Source: Corticium candelabrum (taxonomy: Eukaryota > Porifera > Homoscleromorpha > Homosclerophorida > Plakinidae). From it: a stretch of DNA of 64,000 nucleotides. This document shows positions 40,402 through 51,783 of the stretch, piece by piece. The notes under the pieces were generated by a model. The model was not told where the DNA came from and did not search any database. It worked only from the letters and a program-made list of their open reading frames with translations. Both the position numbers and the translations under genes were made by a program. Where the stretch lies: assembly GCF_963422355.1 (NCBI RefSeq), contig NC_085087.1:4606509-4670508 (forward strand), in the 5' to 3' direction. Every line of letters starts with the position of its first letter. Position 1 is the stretch's first letter.

Positions 40402-40683
40402 TCATTGATTTCGTAAAGGTAGTTCTTCCAAACACTTGTTTGTACTCAACAATGATACTAACGGCTTATGATCCGTTTCCACATGAAATGACATTTCCAG
40501 TAAATATTTACGAAATCGATCGCATGTCCATGTGATAGAGAGCACCTCCTTCTCTATCTGTGCATACCTAGCTTCTGCACTGGTAAGTGACCCTGATGCG
40601 TATGCAATTGGTTTCCATTCTCCTTTGTCTTGCTTCTGTCGAATAACGGCTCCTAGACCATATGCTGATGCATCTGATGACAC
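40402..40683 (-). pseudogene. RNase H remnant of the minus-strand Ty3/gypsy element
   Basis: Contains SSDASAYGLGAVI, a YAQIEKEVLS helix and VETDHKPL, as in gypsy RNase H. It is separated from the RT fragment (40713-40988, KFLGHVV and RRFLGIVNQLGKF) by a frame change. Confidence 0.85.
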
Positions 40684-41738
40684 AGCTGTTGGTCTGGTTG
40701 GAGAATATAAAACTAAAACCGGTGGTTGAGACAGATCTTCTTTATTGTTTCAAAAGCACTCTGTTGACCGTCTCTCCACATCCGCTCCAACTTAGAGGTA
40801 ATCAAGGCTCTCAATGGCTCTGTTTTCTCGGCTAATCTTGGGAGAAACTTTCCCAATTGGTTTACTATGCCTAGAAATCTCCTGACTTCTGTTGGAGTCG
40901 GCCGCTCTGGCATCTCCTTAATTGCATTAATTTTGTCGGGATCACTTCTAATCCCAGAAGTATCAACAACATGACCAAGGAATTTCACTGTATTACTTGA
41001 AAATATGCTCTTCTCTTGGTTAAGTGTAAGACCGGCTTGTAGTATCCTCTCTAGGACTTTCCGAAGACGTTGATCATGTTCTGCTTGTGTTTTCCAAAGA
41101 CAAGAATATCATCATTCAAGCACAGAGTTCCTTGTAAACTGTTGCATTCTCTGACATTCTTTTCTGGAATAGCTCCGATGTCGATGTTATACCAAATGGC
41201 AATCTGTTGTAGCAAAATCTCCCAAATGGCGTTATAAACGTCGTGAGAAGGGAAAACTCCATTGACAGCAGTACCTGCCAAAACCACTATTCGCATCATG
41301 CCTACTGAAAACACTAGCTCCTTGCAACACCTCAATGTTCCACTGAAGGTAATACTAATCGCTCTCGTTTCACACTCTCGTTGAGTTTAGACAGATCAAC
41401 ACAAATTCTAACATGACCCTTCGACTTAGAAACTAGACCCATTCCTGAACACCAGTCAGTGGGTTGCATTTACAGCAGTTCGTCCTCCACTTTCTTCATC
41501 AAGAGGATAGGTCTTGGGGGGGGGGGGGTTACCAAAGCAAATGGCTGTTGCATCTGATTTCAGACAGATAGTGTACTCTTCACTCAGCTTTCCAACGCCT
41601 TTAAACAAATTAGGAAATTCAGCTTGAACATGGCCACCTCACTCAGATTATTTTCAGCTTTGTGTACTGGCTCACACCATTTGATTACTTGCAGAGCTTC
41701 TATGGCTGGTCTGCCAAGTAAACATCTTGTCATTCCTC

Positions 41739-42128
41739 TCACCACAAATATTTCTTGCTGTGGGCAACCCTTTGACTTGGAGGTTGGCAATAAACTTCCC
41801 ACTCACATCTAATTAAAGCATGTCCTCCTGGACCACGTAGTGAATGTCTGGTGGCAGTTTGCAGTCTAGCGTTACTGAAGGTTGTTTTGTACACTCTCTC
41901 TGGTGTAACCCTAACGTCTGCACCAGTGTCAATCTTGAACCTCAAATTTCTCCCATTCACTTTCACTTTGGTCATCCAAGCAACTACCATAGATAACCTG
42001 AGAATCAACACTGTTATCAGAACGATCTCTATCTTTAGTTTGGTTTTACACTTACGCGTATAATGTCCTACTCGTTCACACCAACAGCATTTCGCCTTTG
42101 TTGCTGGGCACGCAGCTCTACTATACAA
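41739..42128 (-). pseudogene. gag knuckle and protease remnant of the minus-strand element
   Basis: One frame holds a CCHC knuckle (C-x2-C-x4-H-x4-C, ending at RKC) and a protease start (FKIDTGADVRVTP). The active-site triad is intact, unlike the element at 6344. Confidence 0.8.
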
Positions 42129-42383
42129 CGGTGAAGGATTAGCCTTTCACGCCTTGCCACTCCTTTCAGGTGTTAGGGGCGGTTCCTCGGAGAGATGTCT
42201 GCGAACGGTAGTCTGTTGTATCTTCACCAACTCACTTCGTCGAGCTCTCGTGATGGCTTTATCGAGAGTGAGGTCTGCATCCATTTGGAGCGTCTCCGAT
42301 GGCTTTGCATCGCGTGGTCCCACCACTCGGTCTCAGATTAGCTCCTCACGTAATGCTCCGAATTGACAATGCTCTGACAAGGT

Positions 42384-42740
42384 CTAGATGGCAGTTACGA
42401 AACTCTCTACTGACTCGTCGTCCCCTTGACGGCGGTAGTCGAACTTTGCACGTTCAAAAATTACATTCCTTCTCTTCACAAAGTGAGAATCAAACTTTAG
42501 CTTGACAGAGTCGTACGTCTTGCGCTCGTCTTCCGCTAACGTGAAGGAAGCTAAGATATCCTCTGCTTTCGAGCCCATTGAATATACTAATGCAGCTATC
42601 TGTGTGGATTCATACTTTCCTGAAAGACCAGAAGCCAATGGAAATCGTTCAAAACGCTTGATCCAGACGTGCCAACTATCCGGCTGAGAGAAATCGAACA
42701 CGTCGAGCAGCGCTATCAGAAACGTTGCCCTAGATCCCAC
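42384..42740 (-). pseudogene. gag remnant of the minus-strand element
   Basis: 118 residues with FDFSQPDSWHVWIKRFERF and a YDSVKLKFDSHF pattern, typical of gypsy-type gag. The frame ends at 42384. Confidence 0.75.
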
Positions 42741-42950
42741 TATTCTGACACCATGTTGTCTGCGGGCTCAGTAGGTTTTATTATTGCACTACACTGATGA
42801 TATTAGCTAAGTACACATAGATAACATAATACTACTAGCCTTGTCCCGAACTCGCGTGAGACTGGCAGTGTCCGGTTCCCGTATGAAACTTTCAGAATCA
42901 GTGGCAGCAGGAGCACATGGCAGATCCAGCCTGGAAAAGGGTGGTGTGTA

Positions 42951-43010
42951 TATACTATATACAGCTTTGGTCCTCACACATATTTACAGTGCACAATTTT
43001 TATGACCACG
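42951..43010. repeat. Dispersed repeat, family Q, copy 1
   Basis: A roughly 60-bp block with ACAGCTTTGGTCCTCACAC, ending TATGACCACG. It also occurs at 48976-49037 with few differences. Confidence 0.85.
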
Positions 43011-43314
43011 CTGCTGATGGTTATTGTAGTTATCATTATTCAAAATATATGATAGACAGACAGACAGACAGACAGACTGACAAGCAGACAGACAGACAGA
43101 TAATTTATTCTCATACAGATTCTACTTGTACAAATGCTAGGATTAATAAATACAAACCAGTCCTTGCAAACAACAAAGTCAGTAACTAATGGACTTGACT
43201 TTGAATGCCAAAATCAAATAATCTACCTAAATCACCATGATTAGGTGACAGTTTTGAAAGTTTTCTAAGGACAACTTTGGCATTGCATCTTTGCAGAATT
43301 ATAGAAAATCTTTT

Positions 43315-43685
43315 TCTTCAATACGACATGAACATGGAAGCATTAAAATTGGCTTCTGGATTTGCTGACTGTTGTGACAAACGCTGCCAAAAATTCTCTG
43401 CCTTTGTGCCCCACCTCCCAAAATGTTCTATCACAAGAGGAACGCATCTTGATACATATCCTCCTGGAACAAGCTCTTTTGAATATTTTTTCATTTTCTT
43501 TTCTTCTCTTGTCGTGGCAGCATGACCATTTTCCTTGCTAGCCCTCCTAATAATGTCCTGACTCCTCGGATGAGCCAGGGACACATTAATATCCAAATTC
43601 TGTCCAGTATTTGGATCAAGCATTGTAATGTCTGGACTGTCTTCAGTATTGATGTCTTGGTTCTATTTGATGGGGAAGGTGAAGG
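43315..43685 (-). pseudogene. C-terminal fragment of a LINE polymerase
   Basis: Minus-strand frame reading DITMLDPNTGQNLDINVSL, then ATTREEKKMKKYSKELVPGG, VPLVIEHFGRWGTKAE and FWQRLSQQ. This pattern (acidic DV-type start, REEKKxxKY, then P-L-V-x-E-x-F-G-x-W-G) is common at the end of some invertebrate LINE ORF2 proteins. The assignment is from memory of that pattern. CAGA tracts lie on both sides. Confidence 0.6.
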
Positions 43686-43686
43686 T

Positions 43687-43718
<32 letters not shown>

Positions 43719-44305
43719 CAGAGACAAAGACAACATAAACACTTGCAACAAACATATAGTCACCGTCTGTCAGACACTGGTATTTGCATGCTGTAAATAC
43801 TAATGATATTTGTGATGCAGAGTCAGCCTTTGTGGTGAAGGGAGTTGACTCTGCAATACCAAACTCGTTCAATTAGGTGCTTTCCTAATGGCTAAGGTCC
43901 ACACAGATAGTCATTAATGGCTCATTACTGGCCATAGCATCATCCTACTTGCTATTTTGTCTCGCTTTCATTTTTGTTGTGCATTAGGAGTCCTCCAAGA
44001 GACCCTATCATTATACGTCATGTGACCGACATGGAGACAAAGCCTAAGTGAAAGGAATTGTTGTACGTCTTAGTGACAAGTGAGAGGCAGTGTGGTACTA
44101 GCTGAAACTGTTGCAGTAATGTCATCAAACTAATGAGACGTGCAGACTCTTTTATGTTAGAAATATGTCACATGTTTTACACACAAACATACACATACCA
44201 CCAAGATCCTTTCTCAATATCTGACGGCCACTCGGTTCATACAAGTTTTCAAGTCGAGAAAAGTTCTGGTCCATCATTGTAATAGACCATCATGTCTACT
44301 ATTTC

Positions 44306-44310
<5 letters not shown>

Positions 44311-44368
<58 letters not shown>
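44311..44368. repeat. CA microsatellite
   Basis: Nearly perfect CA run ending in ACTCACTCAC. Confidence 0.96.
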
Positions 44369-44370
<2 letters not shown>

Positions 44371-44487
44371 TCACCTAATGTATTGATATGTAAGTATTGA
44401 CCAAGAGGATGATACAAACGCATTTGATGTCTTCACTTTTCTACACAATCACTAGACTGCTAAGTTCAGATTAAAAATGACAGCAAA

Positions 44488-44981
44488 TCACAACTGAGGA
44501 CATTTAACTACGACAACACTATTAATATGCAATACAAAACACCTTCCCAAATTACATTTTGTGTCCATCACTTCTTTTACTGCAGCAAATATTGGGTTTT
44601 GTATGTTCTTGCAAGCGTCCAGTAGTTTGTCTGCTGCTCGTTTCTCTCCTACTTTCTGTGCCATCGCATCAAAGAAAGCTTGAACTTTATCACAATCATC
44701 GACCAGAACAGTGAATTTGTGCAGCTGATCTCGTGTTTCTCCACAATCACGACCGAGTGCATACCATCTGGTTGAGCCAAATCCTTGAATTGCCTGCAGA
44801 ACTCGACGAGAATACGAATCACGTCTATGATCATCCTCTAGTGTAAGATACAAACATCATTCCTTATAATGAAATACAAACTTGTGCAAGAAAGTGATCA
44901 GCAGACTAAACAGGAAAATGAAGCAAAACACAGAGGGACTGGAAGATCAAGACACTGAGAGACATGCAGCCGTAATCATGC

Positions 44982-45046
<65 letters not shown>

Positions 45047-48000
45047 CAATGTACACACTTATCCAGTAATTCTAGTATGTGAAACTAAGAATCAGTACGT
45101 ACCTGTTGACTGAGCAAACGCGCTAGCAGTAGACTGAATTCTGGCTGCTATCACATCATCTTCCACAACCTGAAAACACAAAGAGATCAAGGAGTAAAGG
45201 ATTCTGTCTCATCTATACGACATAGTCAATCAGTCATCTAAAACATTCTATTGATCCCTAATAACAATTAACTAATAACTAATATAATATATTAAATTCA
45301 TATAATAACAATTAATTAATTAATTATTATCACTTAGGTGAGTGGTGATATCAATAATGTTAATTCTAATTAATTATTTCTAAATTGACGTGCTACTGGG
45401 CGTGAACAGAATGCAGCAACTTTGACTGACATACAACCATCTGTACATTAATGATAATTGTCATTAACACAAATGCAACAAACCTCATCACTCTCAACAT
45501 CAGCTACGTCTCTGATTCTTGCCAATCGTGCTTTCAAAGATGCCACCTCCCTGTTTTTCTCTGCCAATTCTTTGCTCATTGATTGTAATTGCAAGTCTTT
45601 CTCTGCCAACTGTCTTATCAGTAACATTACCTGCAACACGAAATAATGTAATACAGTAACATAACCTTCACTTGTTATTTATATTTCCTCACTGTAGCTA
45701 CGCGCTCCTCTCTATTCGGAGTCTTTGCTGCGAAAATGACAAACACATTACAAACATACATATGTATGTATGGACACATCATTTAACATCTTCACATTAA
45801 AATGTGCGAGTTGTGAAAGGCTACACAGAAAGTTATATTTCTAAAGCCATACAACACTTTCATATCAGCTCCTTGCATGACATACAATTCATTTACAGTT
45901 AAATTCACAAACTCACTGTCATACAAATGAATAGATGGACAGACAGGCAGACAAACAGACAAAACAAAAATAGACAAACAAATGGATGCAAAAACAGAAC
46001 ATTAGAAAATAATTTAAACACGAAAAACAAAGTAGAGAAAAGTAAAGAAAAGTAAATTAATTGTTTCTTTCACGTACATCTTATGGCTTCTTCCATCATC
46101 TCAACAACATCACTGTGACCACGTCGCTTGGCAATCTGCAGTGGTGATCCTTTCCTCTCACTATCCCACAATGACATCACGTTAGTAATATTATTGACTG
46201 AAGGATATTGAATGCATTACCTCTCATGTTGGGGACTCACTCCATGTTTTAGGAGAACATCAACACAACACACATGACCATAATAGGCAGCACACCACAG
46301 TGGTGTACAACCATTGTTATCATTGATATCAACAGGAACAGAACAAGACACAAGTCTCTCTACAATGGTCATGTGATTATTCATTGCAGCCCAATGAATG
46401 GCTGTCCTTCCAACCTGAGTAAACAGGAAACTGATAAGCTAGTGAGAGAGTGTTTATGTTAATTAAAACATACTAAGCAACAGACATTCCATTCAACACA
46501 CATAATGAGCACACAAACACGAACAATAGCAAAATCAATGCATTACATTCACAAATATGTTTAATACATGCACAACAGACACCACAATATCAACTGAACC
46601 TCTCAATACTCAAACGTACATAATGTCTCTTCATCACATTAATATTTTTGGATTTCAATAACACATCAATGATATTGTCCAACCCATTCCTTGCTGCTGT
46701 TATCAAAGGTGTCACTCCAAACTGCACACACAAGAATGTATTATTATAATCATTATTCCACCATCCCCTCCATGCTAAACCAAAAGTGACCAACCAAAAC
46801 AATTAATTACTGCAAACCTATTTAGACAATTAGGGTATCACCACCTTCTTTGCTCGTCTGCAATTTTAAATTTGTGTATGTGAAACGTTATTCCTTGCAA
46901 TTTTGTCACAAGATTTGTGAAAGCTGACTGCTCAAGATCAATTAGAAAGCAGTCGTACAAGTACAACGTCTAACATCTCAACTAAAATATAAAAATCCTT
47001 TTTCGTCATGTCAGAACTTGATGGCTCCGGTTATCGTCTTCCCACTGACACAAAACGTTGTCTTACCAAAACAGTTAAAGGGGAACTCTCACCAAAATCA
47101 ACTATCTCTCAGATGAAAGCTGTCACTTCATGACACAACCCGCAGAAGTTTACCATAACGAAGAAATAAAGCATTGAAATTACCCGTGTAGGCGTGTTTA
47201 GTACCCGTATGTGGCATGAGCGTAACTCTGATTGTTGGTTAGCAAGGAAGACTAATATCTGTGCACATTTCAAGGTAAGGATTGTGAGACATATGGTGTC
47301 AAGTTGTGATTTATTGACTAAAGCAAACTGGGACTCCAAAGTTATCACGCAATTATCGACTGTTGCAATACAACCTCAGGAGACCCTTCTTAGATTAGTT
47401 CCTAGATCATTTCTCACTGAATTTTGGGTGCGTTAGTAGCACTTGGTATGGTTAAACCTAAAGTAGTTACTTCGAGAGAGTAAGACTTTGTGTACATACG
47501 GGGAATCGTCTGAACATCTCGTTGCCGATTCTCTGCTTCTGTGGCTGTCTGGACCGTAGGTTTCCTGCAGGAAGATACCAGGCCTTGTATCTTTCTTTCA
47601 ACAAGCTTTAGTATTTGATGAGAGTTCTCCTTTAAATCATTGACACAAGATATTCATCTCTGTTAAGCCACAAATTTGATAACAATAAAAAGGACTGTCT
47701 GCACATACACTGTAACAAGTACCATCAAGCCAACCATTCATTCCAACCTCAAATTACTAAATCCCCACCTTCCTCTCTAGATACCACTTAAGGTCATCTC
47801 TCTATACAAGACAGCACAGCAACACAAACAAGATCATAAGCAGTAACCCAAAATCATCATCCGGAACAGATTTAATAAATTAATATCAACAGCCAGTTAG
47901 ATAAAACTACTTTTGTTAAACGTCTGCATCACACTTGAGAGCTGTTTAGCTTTCACACTAAAACATGTTCATAGTTAGTAGATAACAGTGGGGCATGAAA

Positions 48001-48497
48001 TCATGTTTAGATTGAAACTATGGTTAGACGATAGTGACGACAGTCAAGTTAAATGAAACATAAACCAACAAGATTATTAATCTCTGCATGCAATGGCTGA
48101 TTCAGCCAGTCACAAGTCAATACTGCTGCCTCTTGACAAGCAAGAAGAAACGAAAACGTTGATTGTTGGATTAGATTGTTACATCTAGTTGATATCTATC
48201 ATCTTATCAACAACACATCACACTGTCACACACTCAATCAACTCACCTTGCCAGTCCCTTTAACATCTGCTGATTTAGTGAGAAGCAACTCAACTATCTC
48301 CTTCTTATTATTCCTACACGCTTGTATCAGAAGAGTGTTCTAATTTGAGATCAACGACGTGGAGTTCATTCCAACATCCAATACACACATTATAAACTCA
48401 CAACACATGGAGTCTTGATATCAACTCCCAACTCAAAGAAACGTGTTACTGACTGAAGATCGCCTCTCCTCACCGCTTCACTCAATTCCTTTTTCAT
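44488..48497 (-). CDS. Ankyrin / coiled-coil / Death domain protein, nine exons
   Basis: Minus-strand exons: 48497-48402, 48339-48247, 46721-46620, 46414-46221, 46160-46078, 45727-45693, 45630-45484, 45169-45103 and 44837-44488. The sum is 1167 nt with all phases matching, so 388 residues plus stop. Residues about 1-190 are ankyrin repeats (NTLLIQACRNN, FGVTPLITAARNG, RTAIHWAAMNN, CTPLWCAAYYGH, SPLQIAKRRGH). A charged, heptad-like segment follows (LAEKDLQLQSMSKELAEKN), predicted to be a coiled coil. The last exon resembles a Death domain (RRVLQAI, RWYALGRDCG, KVGEKRAADKLLDACKNI). The layout suggests an adaptor that oligomerises and recruits Death-domain partners. The Death call is weaker than the others. 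Confidence 0.8.
44984..45044. repeat. CA microsatellite (last intron of the ankyrin/Death gene)
   Basis: Nearly perfect CA run. Confidence 0.96.
47079..47631. mobile_element. MITE flanked by TTAA
   Basis: Left end AGGGGAACTCTCACCAA and right end TTGATGAGAGTTCTCCT are inverted. TTAA flanks both ends (47075-47078 and 47632-47635), the target duplication used by piggyBac-type transposases. 553 bp, non-coding, in intron 2 of the ankyrin/Death gene. Confidence 0.75.
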
Positions 48498-48975
48498 TTC
48501 TACACAACAAACAATAACACTCCACCATACAAAACAACTCACAAACGAAACAAGAGGAACCGATAGCTAGCCACGTGCGCGTCAATCAATGGCGCCAACA
48601 AAAAAACGAAGCGCATCAGTTACGCAACAGTGCCGACATCACAGTCAACCTTTTCTATAGTCCATTACTCACCGCATACACACCAACTGACAATGACTGA
48701 GTCTACAACGAAGGGAACAGTCTCTGAGGCGTTCCCTAGATTCTACGCATGCTCATATATTAACTCACGTGACCGATTAATCTTTGATCACGTGCAATAG
48801 TCTACTAGACAAACAAACAGACGATGAAATCAAATGTTGTGTGATGTGTTTACAGGTATAGTAACGGATATTGTAGATTGGAGACGTACTTTGAGTATTT
48901 ATTGTCCATCAATTAATTAAATCAGTCATATGAAACAGCCAGTCATCTAGACTAATACAAACTGAAAGTTGCTAG

Positions 48976-49037
48976 TATACTATAAACAGCTTTGGTCCTC
49001 ACACATATTTACAGTCCACAATTTTTATGACCACGCC
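48976..49037. repeat. Dispersed repeat, family Q, copy 2
   Basis: Matches 42951-43010. Confidence 0.85.
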
Positions 49038-49252
49038 TACAAATGATGAGCTCTGTAGCCCGGTAATTTACATGTATAGCCCATGCCACACTGTATAATC
49101 TGTTTCGTAAATTAGATTCTAGGATACCATTATGAATGCTGTCTAAGTACAAGAGATAGAGATAGAGATAGACTGTTTTTTGTCTTACACTAAATTTGAA
49201 AGACATACTATCCCAACTAAAGCCCAATATGTTGCAAATTTCTAACCCTAGT

Positions 49253-49616
49253 CAGGGTTGCGGGTGGTCATCAATTTTGGAGCCAAATTTGGGCGTTGCT
49301 GCCAGTACCCGGAGCTCAGAGCCATCCCTTGGACACCCAGAGACTTTTGCTGCATGGGCATTACAGAGAGCTCTGGTCACAACTGACATACTTTATATAC
49401 ATGCTGCCATGGTGTACCCTCAGTCATCATTTTCTGTGTAGCCTTGCAAGACCCACAGTCCAGACTCTGACATGGCATTGACAGAGACTGGACTCCAGTA
49501 CAAGGACACATTACATTATTAGTTTAACTGTTAATTAACGTGGAGCCTTCTGGAGCCAAAGGATCCGTGTCTATAGAGCCAAGTTTGGCTCCGTTGCCCT
49601 GGTAACAACACCCTTG
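49253..49616. repeat. Dispersed repeat, family R, copy 1
   Basis: Starts CAGGGTTGCGGGTGGTCATC and ends GGTAACAACACCCTTG. The ends are roughly inverted (CAGGGTTG against CAAGGGTGTTG). It shares TCAATTTTGGAGCCAAATTT and TTGGCTCCGTTGCCC with 53512-53802. A non-autonomous DNA transposon is likely, but no convincing target duplication was found. Confidence 0.75.
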
Positions 49617-50070
49617 CTAGTACTTAGTGAAACAATGAGGTAGTTAATTAATTAAAACAGCAAGCTAGCAGACAATTACACAAACTGACCAGCAAACAAA
49701 CAACAGGACAGATCAACAGACAAGTCAGCAGACCAAAAGACTGACAGATAAGGCATTAGATGTATGATAACTCACTCTCCAAAAATAAGATATCTTATCA
49801 CATTCATTGAACTCTGACCAAGAGCTTCTGTTAAAGATGCAGATTTGTGCAGACCCAAACCTCTTCTTATTCCCTTTTCCATGTTTGATTAGTCAGTCGT
49901 CTGGTATACTAGCTAGATGACCCAATTCGATACCCCACTACCATAATTAAGTTAAGAAAGAGAATATGATGCATTATTTCGGATCATACATTTGAATCCT
50001 TGATCACACCCTTTACTGATCTTAGAATTCAGTACGCGTCATTCTATAGAATTTTCTACTTCGATCAAGA

Positions 50071-50075
50071 TTAGC

Positions 50076-50105
<30 letters not shown>
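50071..50105. repeat. AAT microsatellite
   Basis: About ten AAT units. Confidence 0.9.
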
Positions 50106-50106
<1 letters not shown>

Positions 50107-50131
50107 TGAATTGGCTAGTCATTGATCGCCG

Positions 50132-50241
50132 TATGGACTACACAGAAACATGTACCCCGCTGAGCTCACCTGCCAGGTTGGTGGGCGCTCAGATGGGGTA
50201 AAGACCCCACTTGCCCATTATGGAGGGGTATAGCGACACAT
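50132..50241 (+). repeat. Dispersed repeat, family P, copy 2
   Basis: Matches 11860-11970 with small indels. Confidence 0.8.
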
Positions 50242-51783
50242 TGTCGAACACTGATGGTTCCGGTGGTCTTGGAAGCTTTGGGCACAGTGCACGCAGGTAT
50301 TGCACGGTGGACATTATTCCAGGTCATCACAACCTGCAGCACTTACAGAAAACAGTGCTTCTGGGATCTACTCGGATCCTTCGTAAAGTCATGTCTTCTT
50401 TCTAGACAGCTGTGATGGTCTAAGTACGTCTGAAGCAGGGTTTGCTTCCGGTACTTGTAATAGACTTTACAAACCAGACTGATCTGGTGAGCACGACACA
50501 CATATATTTTGTTTCATACCACTACAGGTACAGTGCTGTAGGCCAGACAAGATTCATACACTAACAAGTAAAAATAGATAGTTATAGAAACTTGAATAAA
50601 CTCAGACGACTAGACAAACATAAATTAAGGTGTAATCCAGCTCTTAAAGTCCATGTAGAACAACACCATGATTCTTGTCCTTGTCTCATTGTCCACTGCT
50701 CGCCACAGATTACCTTGAGTATTCAGGATGAACCCGCTCACTAATTCATTATTGAAATGAACTGCTCTCCATAACTATGAAAGAGAGCTGGCTAACATGC
50801 AATAGATCTGGAGCTTCCATGATAGGTTCTCCAAGAGTGTCCCGCAAGGATGTTCTTGTTGAGATCCCTAGCCCTCTATGATACCGTCTTCTCCACGCTT
50901 GATGTAGTAAACGTTTGGTACTTCCCATTCCCAAATCCCACAGTTTGCATCCCTAGATAATACACACATACTTATTATTACTAATTCAAAACTGTAAATG
51001 TAGATTTGACATGACTACTTACCTACAAGGGACGAAGACTTCAAACGACCACTCTGCTACACGATATACATACAAGCACAGCATGCACTATACTACTAGC
51101 CTCGAGTTTCCAGACTTCGTGCGCTGCTACTGCTCTCTAGGTCTAGTAGTATGTCAACAATTATTGTGGACAGTCAGTAGCGACGTGCAAACCAACATGC
51201 AGAGAATAGGTACAAGGAATGTTGTACAGTGCGAGAAGAAACTCATCAGAGACAGTGACAATTTCAATTATGTGATTTTAATGTTAATTTATTAAATAAT
51301 TATTAAAAGCAAACAGTCGATCTAACTATTACTGCTTAACATAATTAATAAAGTTATTAGTACATTGAACTAATTTTCTAGTTATTGGTTTTTGCATATA
51401 CGATAACTCTCCTTCGATGATAACATGCATGCAGCTATTCAGAAATGGTACGGATTTTATGGTCACGTGAAATGAGCGTCTCATTTTGTACGATTCTACA
51501 AGTAGCGCGCTTTAAATTTTCACGACACTATACCGTGGATCTTCAAACGGCTCACAGCTCTAGATGCAACAGTGCACCATTACACATGCACACTTTCAGC
51601 TGCGGTATCTAACTAATTGATAATCACAACAGTACTGTAAACGTTTACAGATTCAATATTATTTATCTATTTTCTACTTGCAACACAATGCAGTCCACGC
51701 ACATGCACTAGCATATACCACAACTCAACACACACAACGAACTACTGCAGTCAAACAGCATTTTCTATCCATCCCCATCCGAT
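50242..51783. other. Intergenic, no supported gene
   Basis: Contains a possible broken coding stretch on the minus strand at 50630-50950 (see rejected items) and otherwise AT-rich sequence. No RNA gene was seen. Confidence 0.4.

Larger units (their letters stand above)
38863..42820 (-). mobile_element. Ty3/gypsy LTR retrotransposon, decayed
   Basis: Minus-strand order, from high to low coordinate: LTR-like sequence near 42753-42820; a primer-binding-site-like TGGTGTCAGAATAGTGG just inside it; gag (about 42740-42384); CCHC knuckle and protease with an intact DTGAD motif (about 42128-41739); RT remnants (about 41335-40713); RNase H with DASAYGLGAV and DHKPL (about 40683-40402); integrase (40076-39349) with SDNGPQY and NGEAER; then a purine tract (AAAGGGGG) next to a short LTR at 38863-38923. 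Frameshifts and stops separate the domains. The 61-bp LTR is unusually short, so the boundaries are tentative. It ends about 360 bp upstream of the receptor gene's start codon. Confidence 0.85.

Noticed and set aside
43277-43803. Plus-strand ORFs over the LINE fragment
   Set aside because: The minus-strand reading has a recognisable LINE pattern, whereas the plus-strand ORFs are its shadows and CAGA-repeat products.
50630-50950. Minus-strand stretch with coding look (WEWEVPNVYYIKRGEDG, later NLWRAVDNETRTRIMVLF)
   Set aside because: Needs several stop suppressions and frame changes, and I recognise no family. It may be a decayed gene fragment, but I cannot support a call.
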